This document shows positions 49,301 to 61,740 of a stretch of DNA of 64,000 bases, one piece after another (the stretch's first letter is position 1; each line of letters starts with the position of its first letter). The stretch is taken from NCBI RefSeq assembly GCF_009389715.1, contig NC_052397.1:11853595-11917594 (forward strand). The letters are read 5' to 3'. The position numbers and the translations under genes were made by a program. Source of the DNA: Phoenix dactylifera. Lineage: Eukaryota > Streptophyta > Magnoliopsida > Arecales > Arecaceae. The notes beneath the pieces are model-generated. The model worked only from the letters and a program-made list of their open reading frames with translations. It made no database searches and was not told where the DNA came from.

Positions 49301-52300
49301 AATAATTCCTAATATAACATAAAAAGATAGCAAAGTCAAAAGAAGCAGAGGAACGAATGTTAGTGTGCCTATGATAATTCACTATGAGAAAGAATCATGG
49401 AATTTATTGGCATTTAATGTATCTAAGGTTGTAAATAAAGGACAACATAAGGAACAACACAGACAATATACTATCTGAAGTGGCATACAGGATTTCATGT
49501 ATTATTGATACATATAAAAAAACTCCAATAATTCCTAATATATCATAAAAAGATAGCAAAATCAAAAGATAAAGAGGAACAAATGTTAGTTTGCATATAA
49601 TGCCAGATATGAGAAAGAACCACGGAATTTATTGAAATTTAATGCATCTAAGGTTCTAAACAAAGGACAGCATAAGGAACAAAAAGACAATATACCATCT
49701 GAAGTGGCATACAGGATTACATGTATTATTGATTTCTAATGTATCATAAAAAGATAGCAAAATAAATTCAACTGACGATATCCATAAGACTCGAGCATCT
49801 GACACTAAAGCTAAGAAACCTTGACATGTTATGCATTTATGCTAGCTACAATAATTTAACATGCAATTGCTGAAAACTAACAACTCGCGAAGGAGATGCT
49901 CTTCAAAGCCAAGTATTCAGGAAATGCATATTAAATATTGAATTGAAGGAAAGAAAAGAAAAGCTGCACACGATGATATGATCATTATACTGGTAGTTTT
50001 ACCAGATTTGATAGGTATATAATAAAACCATACATATCACTATACACATGTAAGAAGGCAAAGCAATGAAGTATGACTTTGTACAGGAGGTCCAAAGCAA
50101 GAGAAAGCAATGAAGACATTGATAGGAGATGCTTGCCTATCTCAAGAAGATGAATCAAATTTCCAACTAGATGACTTTTAACATTATAATACAAAGCAGA
50201 AGTGAAGAAAAGCACTAATTGTAACAACAAGTTATCAAATCAAAGAAACTACAAAATGGTGGCAGTGATATCCTAGCCTCAGTTACTTGAAAAGGAGAGC
50301 TGAGGGTTTGAGGAAGCAGAGCTCTTAGAAAAGTAAAGAAGCACTGTAGATGTGGGTGATGGAAATAAGGAATCATTAAGAAAAATAGTATGTCTAATAG
50401 TGAAATCCAATCAAACACTCCATAAAGGATGGTGTTTAAGTGGAAAAGGAACAGGGAGGCAAAATGCCTGAATGGTGGTTCCAAATAGCAAGTAATTATC
50501 ATAGAAAAATAAAGGGCCATAGAACAAACGGGTTATCACAATATAAGGCTTAGTAAGACACGTCACACCCCATTCCAATAGCACGAGCTAAGCACATGAC
50601 ACAGCCGCACATCCATATGGTTTAATCCCATAGGACATGCAAGGCCTGCCTTTAGACACACACACGTCATGTGATGATCCATGCGGGCATGTGTTTAGTT
50701 CCACATCAGCTATGCACTAGGTAGATCTTGGACAATTATACAAGACAACCGAATCCAAATAATACTTTTCCAGTAGCCTTTTAGAGTGAGGTTCTGAATT
50801 GTTACAAATGGCATTAGAGCGGACCCGACATATGGCCCATGTGGACTAGGGAACACTTCAACACGAGCTTATATGGATTGACTGGGCTGATCAGAATGTT
50901 TGTGATTGGATTTGAATTGATTTAGACCCTTAATTTACCAAGAACACCGGAGTTTAAATGAGGAGAGTATATGAAGATCCATGCGAGCATGTGTTTAATT
51001 CTATATCCGCTATGAATTAGATAGATTTTGGATACTTATATAGAGCCAAGAAATCTAAATAACACCTTTCAACTAGCCTTTTTGGATGAGGTTGTAGGTT
51101 GTTACAAATGTAAAAAATAGAAAGAGATATAGACTTAGTAAGTTACCTATACCTCTAGTTGAATCAAGCATAATATGCAAGAAATATGAATTTTTAGAAT
51201 TTGAAATTGTAAATACAGTAGTTGAACAAATATAGAATACAAAGTGTGGTGTGTACACATTTATCAACATCATTTCTTTCAAGATATGCTATGCATCAGA
51301 TCAATAAGTTTTTTTCTTTCCAAATCAACATCAATATACCATCAACTCTTTCTTATCCTTTACGACTACAACCACAATCAACTCCGTAACAAGGCCCAAA
51401 AGAGTCTAGTCCTTGAATACAGAATATGCTATCAGCATGTGCTAGTTCCCTCAAAAAAATTTCTTAAGGAAAAAAGGCTGGAGCCCTTGTTTCGTTTCAA
51501 AACAAGGGCTCCATGCTTGTTCTTGTACGCTAGAGGTGATAGGGGCTCAAAAGCCCCCCCCCTTTTCTCCCTCTCTTGACCTCTCTCTCTCCCTCCTCTT
51601 CCTCACCCTCCCTCCATTTTCTTTTCCCCCCTCCTTCCTCACCGGCTTTGCTGTGTTAATACAAACCCGGAACGGAATGGCACGATACTGTACTGCCAAG
51701 CAAGTAGTACAGGATTTGGTCCCGGCACAGCAAACCTTGTCCTGATGTACAATTGAACATTTAGACGTGTAAGATGACTATAGTGAACGGCACTATGAAC
51801 TATTCCGGCCTAATTTTGACTAGGGAGGATAGAGAAAATAACAAGCAAAACCAATAAGAATATGCTCATATAATGACTGGAAAAGGTCAAAGTAATTGAA
51901 TAGTGAGAAATGAAATTAGAACATTTCTCCAGTGATTGCATTATATAAATCTATATGAGCTTCGAAACCCTAAAACAAGATGAACAAGAGTCAGGGTGTA
52001 CAAGTTATACGAACCATTATTATAAAACAGAATATTGAAAGTTAAACAAATAAATACAAGGCATAAGGGGGAAAAAAATCAAAAATAGCTATTTAGTATG
52101 ATATGATATTCTTTTCATTTTCCTTTTGTTATATGACCCATATAATAGAAATAGGAGCAAAGAATGGTGTTTTCTACATAACAGTCTGCCAAAATGTTCT
52201 TTGATCTTTTTTACCACATATGGTTCTAAGTGTTGTGTCCTCAGTAAAATTGTTGGCTGTCTTGTTTCTAAGAAATCTGGTAGAAGTTATAGCCCTTTCT

Positions 52301-54226
52301 TAGCATTTCCATTTACACTAGGGACACAGTAGAGGAGTAAAGACGTGATGAAACTGACGTTTATTTGAGCGATTTATAACAATTAAACCCCTTGTCTTTT
52401 AAAATAATTATGCAGTTTAATAATAATTTCAGTACTTTCTCAAAGTTTTTTAAATTCCCAGTCCTTAGCAGCTGTACACACTTATTCTCTAATATGCACA
52501 GTTACAAATAATTGTATACACACAGATAAAAGTGTGTGCAGGGATACTAAAACTGCATATAGGGAGAGTGTAACTATGTATAAGAACTAGTATAAACGTG
52601 TACAATATAAGTCTAAGTGTTTGCAAATCTTGTATAAGTGTGCGCAGGACTAAAAGTTAAATGATAATGGTCAAGGGACCTTATTTTAAAGTAGGGTCAA
52701 ATAAAAGACTGTGCACTATGCTCCCCATTTTTTTTAATGTAGTTTTTCATAATTCAACACAACAAAATAAGGTAACTTTGAGATCATGCTAAACAGAACC
52801 AGTTCCCAATCTAATTCCCAGAGACTTGAAGCTTACCAATGTCTAGAACTAGATATGTAATTGAATGTATGCCTTTTTTATTTCATCATATCAAGTCAAG
52901 ACATCCTTACCAAAAGATATGATATGATTTCTAAATGTATATTACCATGTAAAGAGTCTTTTATTTAATGCTTTGGAAAACTCTCACTTGCAAACATGTA
53001 TTAATATTTGAACCAAGGTTTGCAGTATCGGTCAATACTATACCTTACTGGTACCGAACCTGGATGCAGTCTTCTACTATACCGACACTCGTATGCCTCG
53101 TCGTCTCGTACCGTATTGTGTACCGATACTGTAATAGGATCGTAATGGTACGGGGTCCGGTACGAAGACATTGAACCTTGATTTGAACTTAACCACATCA
53201 TCATTGGAAGCAACTTTGCTCCCACTTTGTGACATCAGATTAGGGGCTAAACAACCTTGAGCTCAAGCAAGCAACTGTTATCACTGGGCCAAGTTCAATC
53301 CTTCGACCCGCCATAAACAGGTTCGGGTTTGGTCTAAATAGGTCCGAGTCATAAACAGGTTGACCCGTTTAACCTATCTATTAATTGGGTCGGATATAGA
53401 TTTTAAATGTCTGACCCGTTTAACCTGTTTAACCCGTTTAATATATAGGTCGGATTGTTTCAGACAAGGCGGCCCAAGCCTTGGCCCAAAGGAAAGCAAT
53501 AACTACCTATCTCCACAGCCCACAGGTTGCTTAGCCCACAGTCCAGCGTGATTTAATGAGATGGGACGGGCCACGGGGTCAGGGACGGAGTCAGGCCATC
53601 AGGGAAGTGGGAACCATCTCTCCATCACGTTTCCGTCCCTCATCTCTTCCTCCGTCGCGTCAAACCCTCCAGACCTCCAATCTTCCATGGATGATGGACC
53701 CGGCTCTCTCTCTCTCTCGTCGTCGAAACCTCCTGGCCTCCCACCTCTCCGGCTCTTCCTCTCTTGTCGAAAGAAATCCCGAGTCCCGATCAGGAAGGCA
53801 AGCGGCTCGGTAAGGCGGTGGAGCGTTCGATCGGGACGGCGAGGGAGCGTTGGATCCGAGCGGTGGAGCGGCAGAAGCGGCGACGCTTGACGGAGGCAGC
53901 GACGCTCAGCGGTGGCGGCTCGGTGCGGCATTGCAACGGCAGCACAGCGGCGGTCGCGGGCCTCGCGGTAGATCTCGAATTCGATCGGTGAAGCTCCGGC
54001 GGCGACGCGGCAAGACGAAGGCTGCGGGCTGTGCGGGGTGGTGGCTCGGGCGCAGCCGTGGCGAGGGAGGCCGATCAGAGAAGATGAGCAGTGATTTTTT
54101 TTCTCCTTTACCCTCCCGCCTCTCTCTCTCTCGGTCTCTCCTCTCTCGGTCTCGATCTCTCTCCTCTCTCTCGATCTCTCTCTCCTCTCTCTCTCTCTCG
54201 GTCTCGATCTCTCCTCCTCCTCCTCT

Positions 54227-54258
<32 letters not shown>

Positions 54259-57200
54259 AGTCTCGATCTCTCCTCTCTCTCTCTCTCGATCTCTCCTCTC
54301 TCGGTCTCGGTCTCTCCTCCTCTCTCGGTCTCCCTCTCTCTTCTCTTTCCCTCCCATCCAACCGGTCCCCACCCTTTCCTTTCCTTAAACGGGTCTTAAA
54401 CGAGTCGGGTCAGGTGACCTGTTTATTAAACAGGTCGGGTTCAGGTTATAAATCCTGACCTGTTTAATAAACAGGTCAGGTTCAGATTTATAATTTTTTG
54501 ACCCGACTTGTATCTGACCCAACCTGTTTATGCCTGACCCGACCCGATTGCCATCCCTAGTTGAGATTGAGCTTATATATAGCTCCCATATAACTGATGC
54601 CCCCATATAGCGAGCATGACATTGCATATATTTTGAGCTAAGATTAGCTGTTAGATTAAGGTCCAAAGGGCTCACACCTTTTCAAGTATAATAGTATTCA
54701 CTAAACAAAAATGAAGGATAAGTTTTAATTAATAAAATATAAGAAAATATACATTGCATATGCATCAATTCATATTTTTGGGCTTAGATGAGCCACCATG
54801 AGCAAGCTAGGAAAGCCTCAAGCTCGACTTGCACATTTAGAGCGCTTATCAAACCAAATTCCAAGCCAAACATGAGTCACTCATGAATGTATAGCTAATA
54901 TTGTTAATGATAAAACTGCTAATTTTGTAAAAATCCAATATATATCTCCAAAGTGCAAGAATCACAAGAAGGGGGAAAAGGAGGCGGTCCATATTCCTAA
55001 ATCAAGTACTTTGAGGACATTCCATTTTAAAAAAAATAGGAATAGTCTACCTAAATCTCTCCATACACGTTATAACACATGATCCTCAAACTAATTTGCA
55101 GATAAGATAATATACAAGTCAGTCATAGCATATTTTTTGTTCAGATTACAAATATAATAAATTATCTGAGAAAATTTTAATTAATACATAAAGCTTTTGA
55201 TGCCATAAAAAATCAAATTTGCATAAAATGCATCAAGGAACCTTGATGATATATGCACACAAGAAACTAAATAAAGTTATATATAAAATATGTCAGATGA
55301 GTTTATTTGCATCTACCTTTCTAACTTTTATAACTTTCTTCTCAAGTTCAGCCTTGGCACGTGATTGCCTTCGCCTCAGAATTCCATGATATTGCTTGGC
55401 ATTTACATAAACAGGCTCCTCTGCCATTTCAAGAGGCAAAGGCATGCGAGTATAAGGCATCCCAAGTAACTGTGGATGCACCTGAAACAACTCCCATGAA
55501 GATCAGGTTAAGTTAGCCAATTTTCACATCATAAGCAGGAAATTTGCAAACAATTCATTGCCTTTTCTGCTCAATATAGTGATGCAGTTATCCTATAAGT
55601 TTATAAATAAAAAATGTATGATTACACCCCAACCAATACACATAAATTGTATGTCAAAAAAAGAAAAAAAAGGAAACAACAAGCATACTATAAAATTCCG
55701 ATAGTCTTACAGGGACATGATGAAATTCAGAATATGGGACAGGGTTCCACTACAAGAGGAGAAGTAAACTTCTGATGCATATGAATGAGAATAATATATT
55801 CATCATATATAACAGAAAGTAGGCACCATTACCCTTGAAATATGCCCTTAATATATTCATGCAACTTACATACCAGTGCTTGAGTTCCATAAGGAGCCAT
55901 GATGCGAGAAAAATAAGGATCAGAATATGAATATGTCGGACAAGCCTGTACATATGAGACAATATAAATATCAGCAGGTAAATAAAAAATATTATAAAAA
56001 ATTGATGACAAAAGCATCACTGGGAATATAGCATAGAACCCTTATAAAATGATCAAATGATTCGAATTACACAGTGCAATTCAAATAATAAGGAAAATAA
56101 AAAAAAAGCAAGAAATCTCACAATTGATTGACCAAGCTCCAGCTGGGTATGTGGTGCAAGGTATTCAGGCATCATCGGAGGCATGGCAGATGAGACAGGC
56201 TGCAGATGCTGGTGTTCCTGTCCCAAGCTTCCATCTGACCATACAAACAAGACTTTTATGAGTAAAAATTTATCGTACCCAGTACTAATACCCACTTCAT
56301 AATTACATAGAGTCCAAACAGACACTTCAGGATATGGAATAGTGATTGCTGATATTGCAACTGATACAGGTGTGATAAACATGCTCTTGAACCTAAAGAG
56401 TAAAAACTGCATGAAATCACAAAATAATATAACATGGATGCTACCAAGTACACTAGATGAATACTCCGCACTTATATCTGCTTGAAAGGTCATATAGTGA
56501 GCATAGTTTTACCATACAATGGAAAATTGGATTCATATCAACAATTAAATCGACAATCTATCACCAAATCACAGTAAACAATTGTATATGTACTTCATTC
56601 TAAGAAGCACCATGCGCTGTTCAATTGTTAGAACCTTATAACTATCCCAAAACATCTACTGACTTGTTTTTCCAGTGTACACTAAGATAGGAAAAATAGC
56701 AAGAGAATACAGCTTTTGTTTCCCCTGTCATAAACCGATTTAGTCATAATGGCTTATAATGATTCATGAGCCTGCATTTTGTTAGGCTCTTTAGCTTATT
56801 CATGAGCAAGACAAAAACATGGCTCCATATGGCCAAAATAACACCTTCCACCTTCTTCTAGACTCCCTTTAAGCCTAGCCTAGGGAAGTTGGAGGGTCAG
56901 TCCTTGGTTGGAGGAGCTTAAACTGCAATAAATAAGTTCTGGTCCTTCACCTGGCAGCTGGCCTTATAGGTTGCATCACAAGCCCTTCTCTTGCCTAAAT
57001 CTCTCTTGTCTAAAAACTTGGCACTTCTAGAGGACCGACAATAAGTTGACACTAGGCAGCAAAATTTGTTCAGTCCTTCCATAGGTTCTTATCAACTAGA
57101 CTTGTGCTCTATTGCCAACCACCTACTTGATGAGAATAGAATTGGATGATGGTGGTGGTGGTGACAATGGTTAGTCATGATCATTAAAACAAGGAACTAC

Positions 57201-57766
57201 TATAGTTCTAGCAGAGAAGTGTATCACCCCATTTGTACTACTACCATCACCACCTTCAATTTCTGTTATTCTGCATAAAATAGTTTTAAGGATTTAGATG
57301 AGTGACCCCACAAACAAGCACATCTCAATCTTATGAGTGATCATGAAACCCAGAAGAGTAAGGACATGTCACTTTTTGGGCTATGAGCAATCATCTTGAG
57401 AAACAAAGACCAAATCAACATATAAGCGAACAGAGTAATGCAATAAGTTCATTACAATGAGAAAAAGATGCATAACATATGATCTAAGAAAGAATAACCT
57501 CTTTGTGTGCCAATGTTCTGCATCTCTTTACAAACATCACCAGTGCCATCTGCCCGATCGTGCGATTGTGCTTGGCCACCCTTGTTCCCGGCACCTCCCA
57601 CAGGGAGGTTGACTGAGGCTGACTTAGAGGCACTATCTGGTAGCATAGCCGGTGACATAACACCGAATCCAGGACCACGCCACCATGGCTGAGCATTAAT
57701 TGTGGATGGCAGAGTACCTTGCCCATTGGCATCTACTGTATTTGTACCATCAGCTCGTGATTCCAT
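46316..57766 (-). CDS. NF-YA: Nuclear transcription factor Y subunit A
   Basis: Five coding exons on the minus strand: 57766-57499, 56234-56122, 55945-55874, 55481-55317 and 46729-46316. All have GT-AG borders and correct phases and give 343 residues. The N-terminal part is Gly/Ser/Gln-rich ([13 protein letters not shown]). Residues about 172-206 ([20 protein letters not shown]) are the NF-YB/YC-binding helix. Residues about 207-229 ([20 protein letters not shown]) are the CCAAT-binding segment. These two parts are on different exons separated by an 8.6-kb intron. NF-YA joins the NF-YB/NF-YC histone-fold dimer in the nucleus to bind CCAAT boxes. A miR169 site in the 3' UTR and G-boxes upstream suggest post-transcriptional and ABA/stress control. 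Paralog number cannot be told. Confidence 0.95.
47330..48010. repeat. Large fold-back (inverted) repeat in NF-YA intron 4
   Basis: The inner arms 47639-47693 and 47722-47777 are near-complementary, including a perfect 16-bp stem (cccttttttaaatttg) around a 28-bp loop and the pair ctatttcgttcgaaatag / ctatttcgaacgaaatag. Farther out, a GA-rich left arm (with an internal duplication of about 105 bp) faces a CT-rich right arm. The outermost segments hold diverged gaaccgg/gtaccg words. Confidence 0.8.
48941..48964. repeat. (GT)12 microsatellite
   Basis: Uninterrupted gt repeat in NF-YA intron 4. Confidence 0.95.
49301..49770. repeat. Tandem duplication, 226-bp unit, about 2.1 copies
   Basis: aataattcctaatat at 49301 recurs at 49527 and in part near 49734. 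Both full copies share aaagatagcaaa, ctgaagtggcatacaggatt and tgtattattgat. The copies differ at many sites. Confidence 0.85.
50670..51106 (+). mobile_element. Second copy of the TRIM family, plus orientation
   Basis: Two 137-bp LTRs (50670-50806 and 50970-51106) enclose 163 bp. A degenerate primer site (tggcattagagc, 50809-50820) follows the 5' LTR after two bases. A purine-rich tract (atgaggagag) precedes the 3' LTR. The internal part resembles that of 37920-38347 (shared tgtttgtgatt, gatttgaa). Terminal TG has become TA in the 3' LTR, and no clear target duplication remains. Older and more decayed than the first copy. Confidence 0.85.
51460..51740. repeat. Partial fold-back repeat fragment
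   Basis: A hairpin-like gagcccttgtttcg / caaaacaagggctc pair near 51482-51512 is followed by a CT-rich segment and an outer part with aacccggaacggaatgg. This is one half of the plan seen at 47330-48010. Confidence 0.45.
52990..53180. repeat. gtaccg-rich repeat fragment
   Basis: Repeated taccg, ggtaccgaacc, cgtaccgtattg and ggtccggtacg words in both orientations. Resembles the outer ends of the fold-back family. Non-coding. Confidence 0.4.
53290..54560. mobile_element. hAT-like non-autonomous element, probable
   Basis: The right end reads ttgccatcccta, close to the common plant hAT terminus cagggatggcaa in reverse. Both ends carry many gacccgtttaacc / gggtcgggtc words in inverted orientation. 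The middle is GC-rich (53550-54100) with a CT microsatellite (54113-54350). The left terminus is not recognisable. The Arg/Glu-rich open frames are microsatellite artefacts. Confidence 0.5.
54113..54350. repeat. (CT)n-rich microsatellite block
   Basis: Long ct-rich stretch interrupted by cggtctcgat words. Confidence 0.9.
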
Positions 57767-58860
57767 GCTTCTAAAACTTGATCTTCAAACTAAAACTTTC
57801 CTAGCCAAATATAAGCAAAGATAACGTGGATCAGCAAAAGATTTGCGTGCACGTAGTAAGAAATATTAAGCTCATGAAACAACTTCAGAAGGATCATTAA
57901 AAATAATCGTCAACTTAATTAATATGATATTAACTAGAGTTAATGATGCACGAGAATTCCCTAATTTTAAGACATGGAAGGAACTCAGTCATTCTCAAAC
58001 TGAATAAAAATCACCGCCATAAGTCTAGCAAGATCCCTGATACTTTCAACGAAAACGCTAATTTTAACAAGTAATCGAGGAAGAAAAGAAGACACTAATT
58101 TTAACAAGTAATCGAGGAAAAAAAGCAAAACCTGGAAAAATTCGCTACTGAGGAAATATTTCAAAAATCAGAACAGCAAAAGCTCAGCTGAGGTACAATT
58201 ACTGAATTCCCACATCCAAGCGACCAGCTTTTCAAAGATTCGACGAATAAATCCGGAATTACAGAGAAATTACACAATCAAAACCGAGAGAATCAGTAAC
58301 TCATCAACTTATCACTTCTCAAACCCTAAAAACCTCGAGACGAAAGATTTAAACCCGAAATTCCTCACCTTAGCCGCCACACAAAATCCAAACGAAAGAC
58401 AGAATCTTTCAAGTAAGACTCACTTTCTAAGATCAAAAACGCCAATTCGTCAATAGAAAAAACAAAATTCAGCGAAACCAAAACTTGGTTGATATGAAGG
58501 AAACAAGCTGCGAGCAAGCACCTCCCCGACCGAATCTTCCAAGCTCTTCAAGAATTCCAGAAGACCAACCGAGAAAAAAACCCTAACCCTAAAAGGACCC
58601 CTTTGAATAGGCCAAGCCACCAACAGTGATCAAAAGCGGAGCGAGCGATCGAGATAGGGATTGGGGAACAGCGACTTCGAACTCAACTGTTCCCGAATAA
58701 ACCCTAGAAATTACGCCATCTCCGGCCACCTTCATCTCAAAGAATCCATTCCCTCTACGATCAAAATTCTAAAACTTTTCTGGAGGACCCAGAAAGAAAA
58801 AATCCACTTCGAAAAAGGGAGACAAAAGCGATCAGTTCTCACTTCTACGGAGGTCTCCCA
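57767..58860 (-). promoter_or_regulatory. NF-YA: NF-YA 5' leader and first intron (inferred)
   Basis: A plausible 5' UTR exon ends at 58522 (AG|GTGCTTG on the minus strand), with a leader intron reaching to about 57800. A telo-box-like aaaccctaaccctaaaa occupies 58577-58593. Transcript start is not visible. Confidence 0.45.
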
Positions 58861-59407
58861 CTAAAGTCTGTAGAACTCGAAACACGAAATACAACCATTT
58901 TACCCTCCGTACTCTCCGGGCTGTCATTCTCCGAGGGATAACCGCATTTTTGCACCGTCGGATCGACATCGGACGGCTACGCAAGGTCCAATTATCATGG
59001 CCCAAGAATCTGACCAGTAGCGGAATGAGGGGTATTTTGGTCATTCAGCAGCTGGTTTGCGGTAGATTTCCGCAAACCGCCAACCGGAGTTAATGAGATT
59101 ATTTTTAACTACACGAGGTAAATTTTTTTATATCGGACCTTACCCTTTCGGGTTAGAGGTCCATTTCCGGGAATTTGGTGGTAAATCTGCTGACCAAGAC
59201 AGACCGGAACACTAGTACTTACTGCACTAAAAGACGAATTTATCCCTTATACCTTTTCTGAAATACACTTATTTTATAAACTAGAAGGGTAATTACGTCA
59301 TTTTGGCCGAACAATGGTAACCCAAGGGACAGTTACGGCCCAACCACCCCACTTCGTGCTCTGGCCTTCGGGCCACGCGTCGACTGCGTAGTATTCCGGG
59401 TGGGGAC

Positions 59408-59612
59408 CACGTGTACTAGCTTTCCAACACGTGGCGGACGACGCGGGCTCGATGGGGACCGTAACGGCGGAGAGACGGCGCCGTTAGCGCTGTCGCTGGG
59501 CGGGGTGGCAGCTAGAATGTAGGGGGACACGGGGACGGGGACCGCCACGTGGGTAGAACGGGCAGGGTCGGGACCCGGGCGGCCTCCAGAGGCAATAGTA
59601 TATTGACACGTG
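59408..59612 (-). promoter_or_regulatory. Cluster of four CACGTG boxes upstream of NF-YA
   Basis: CACGTG at 59408-59413, 59428-59433 (acacgtggc, ABRE-like), 59546-59551 (gccacgtggg) and 59607-59612 (gacacgtgtgc). The surrounding 350 bp is GC-rich, unlike its neighbours, and lies roughly 0.6-0.9 kb upstream of the presumed NF-YA start. bZIP (ABF) or bHLH binding is inferred from motif knowledge. A minus-strand open frame of 105 residues here is not convincing. Confidence 0.6.
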
Positions 59613-59699
59613 TGCGAGCTGGGTCCTCGGGAAGAGGGGAGACCGCTCACGGCGGTGGGAACCCCGGGGCCGCTAGACGACAGTAGAGGCGACGTGCCG

Positions 59700-61740
59700 G
59701 TCTCTAATAAGTAACGCGTGTGGTTTGCTGGATTTGGTTTGATTTTGTCGTTTAGCGGGATCCGCGTGAGCCATGCATATTGACTTGGATGCGGATCGAG
59801 GGAGTTGACCGCGTAGATTTGGATGTGGACGGGGACTCGGAAGTAAGCTTGACTTGATCATTGATGGGCATTTGATTAATTGCAAGTTGATGAGGTTATG
59901 TAATCGTGTTGCGTTAAGGTCAGATTTGAGAAATTCAAAAGTGGGATTAAATGATATGAATGGAAGAGTCCAGCTTGATTCATAATTTAGTTATGGGGGT
60001 AGCCAAATCTAGGTTAAGCTATATAATTCAAAGTTTAGTTGGGAGCATAAGGGAATTGAACTAATGTTACTGGATATCTACTAATGTTGCCTAGAATGTT
60101 CAAAGAATAACTAAGTTCATGCTAATAGATTATTTATTTTTGGTAGAGCAAGCTACTTGACTTCTTCAAAATATTTTTTTCCCTGCATTTACAAAATTCT
60201 TGGAACTCATTAGTGCAAAACCAATAACTCAAGAAACTACCGCACAATGTTGGGTGTGATTGATCATGACCTAAAATATCTAGGTATCTAACTTTTTAAA
60301 ATCAGAATTATGCTAGATCTTTCATTATCATATCAAATAGATGAAAGATAGAGGCTATTGTAAAAAGTTAATCAAATTTAGGAAGGAAGCATAACAACTG
60401 AGAATGCACATTTTCTGTTGCCATATAGCTAAAGTCCAGTGAGTTTGAATGCTTCACAACTACAATTCAGATAAAAAAAAATAATTGTGAAATCAAAGTC
60501 TTTTGTCATGTACTCAGTTGATGCATAAGAGACCTCGAAAATATTTATTTTTTAATGTTGAAAGAAAATTAAATTTATTTAACATTAATTAGAGTTTCCT
60601 CTATGAGGGAGCCTACTGCTATTTCTCTATATTTTTCTTTCTAAGAAAGATCTCTCTTTTCGGTTGATAGAAGTTGAGGCCAAATATAATTACCATGTTT
60701 GCCACCAAAATAACAAAATATTTCATATAACGCACCACTATGTTTTAGTTTTTTTTTTTATAATTAGAAGCATCCAACAATGTTCAAATTTTCCAAGATC
60801 AAGATCAAAATATCAAGGATCTGAATTTATATAATATTATGTTGCATTTTAGGATACTGCCAATATGTTTACAGTTTATTTTGAGAAAACTTGACGCATA
60901 CACAATGGCCGAGAAAACCATTCCAAGTCCTTATATTGTTTATCTTACTGAAATTGTCAATCACATGGGATGTTGAGAAACCACTTGAGCTCTTGATTTT
61001 CTCTAGTAGTTAGTACAGCCAAGGCTTAAAGAACATCATCGAATTGATAGGCATAATTAAACCATTTGTTCTAACCATTACGGGAATGAATCGCATATGT
61101 TGGTTTAGAATTGCTCCGGAAATGGAATGTATAAGGGCCATTTGGTTGTTTTTCTTTGTAGTTCTAACATGTGATAGCCACCTTTGCTTCAACTTGAAAA
61201 ATAATTAAGGTTCAGAAGGATTTTGATCAATTGCTTGTCCAACTTCATTTCCAAAGTCACCTGCATCAAAACTGAGAACATCTACCAACTTTATTTTCAT
61301 TAATGTTGTTTCTTTGCATCAAGCCTTTCCAAATGAATTGAAATGAACAAAACCACCTTTTTATCCTCTTTTCTTTTTTCATTTTCAGAATTTTGTTCAA
61401 TAAAAAACATTTGAGATGAACTATGTTCTAAGCCATGAAGATGACTGTGAGCTTCATGACTTTGAACAGACTGTGTCATGGTAAGAAGGGACTAAAATGC
61501 TTAAGCATCTGTTGTTACAAAGTTCTCGTGCCAATATATGCTTGAGACCTTGTAACAAAATAAAAATTAAAAGCTGAAAGAGCATCATATGTGACCACAT
61601 ATTTTAAGATATACTCATTTTTTATCTAAAAAGTCATTCTTTTTTAAAGCAATAACATTTGTTGTGTCGATTGAGATTCTCTTTTTTGGAAGAGCTTTGA
61701 TTGAAGGCTTCTTCCAAGGCTATCCAAAAATCATCTACCC
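59700..61740. other. Intergenic, AT-rich, nothing recognised
   Basis: No coding segment, RNA gene or element could be supported. Confidence 0.5.

Larger units (their letters stand above)
46730..55316 (-). other. NF-YA: Intron 4 of NF-YA (8.6 kb), filled with repeats
   Basis: Donor GT next to 55317, acceptor AG at 46731-46730. Contains a fold-back repeat, a GT microsatellite, a 226-bp duplication, a TRIM element, further fold-back fragments and a hAT-like repeat. No second gene seen. Confidence 0.85.

Noticed and set aside
53599..54372. Minus-strand 257-codon frame rich in Arg and Glu
   Set aside because: The C-terminal half is translation of a GC-rich stretch and the N-terminal half of a CT microsatellite.
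59333..59650. 105-codon minus-strand frame upstream of NF-YA
   Set aside because: Lies in a GC-rich promoter-like island with G-boxes; no recognisable domain and Pro/Arg/Ser composition expected from GC bias.
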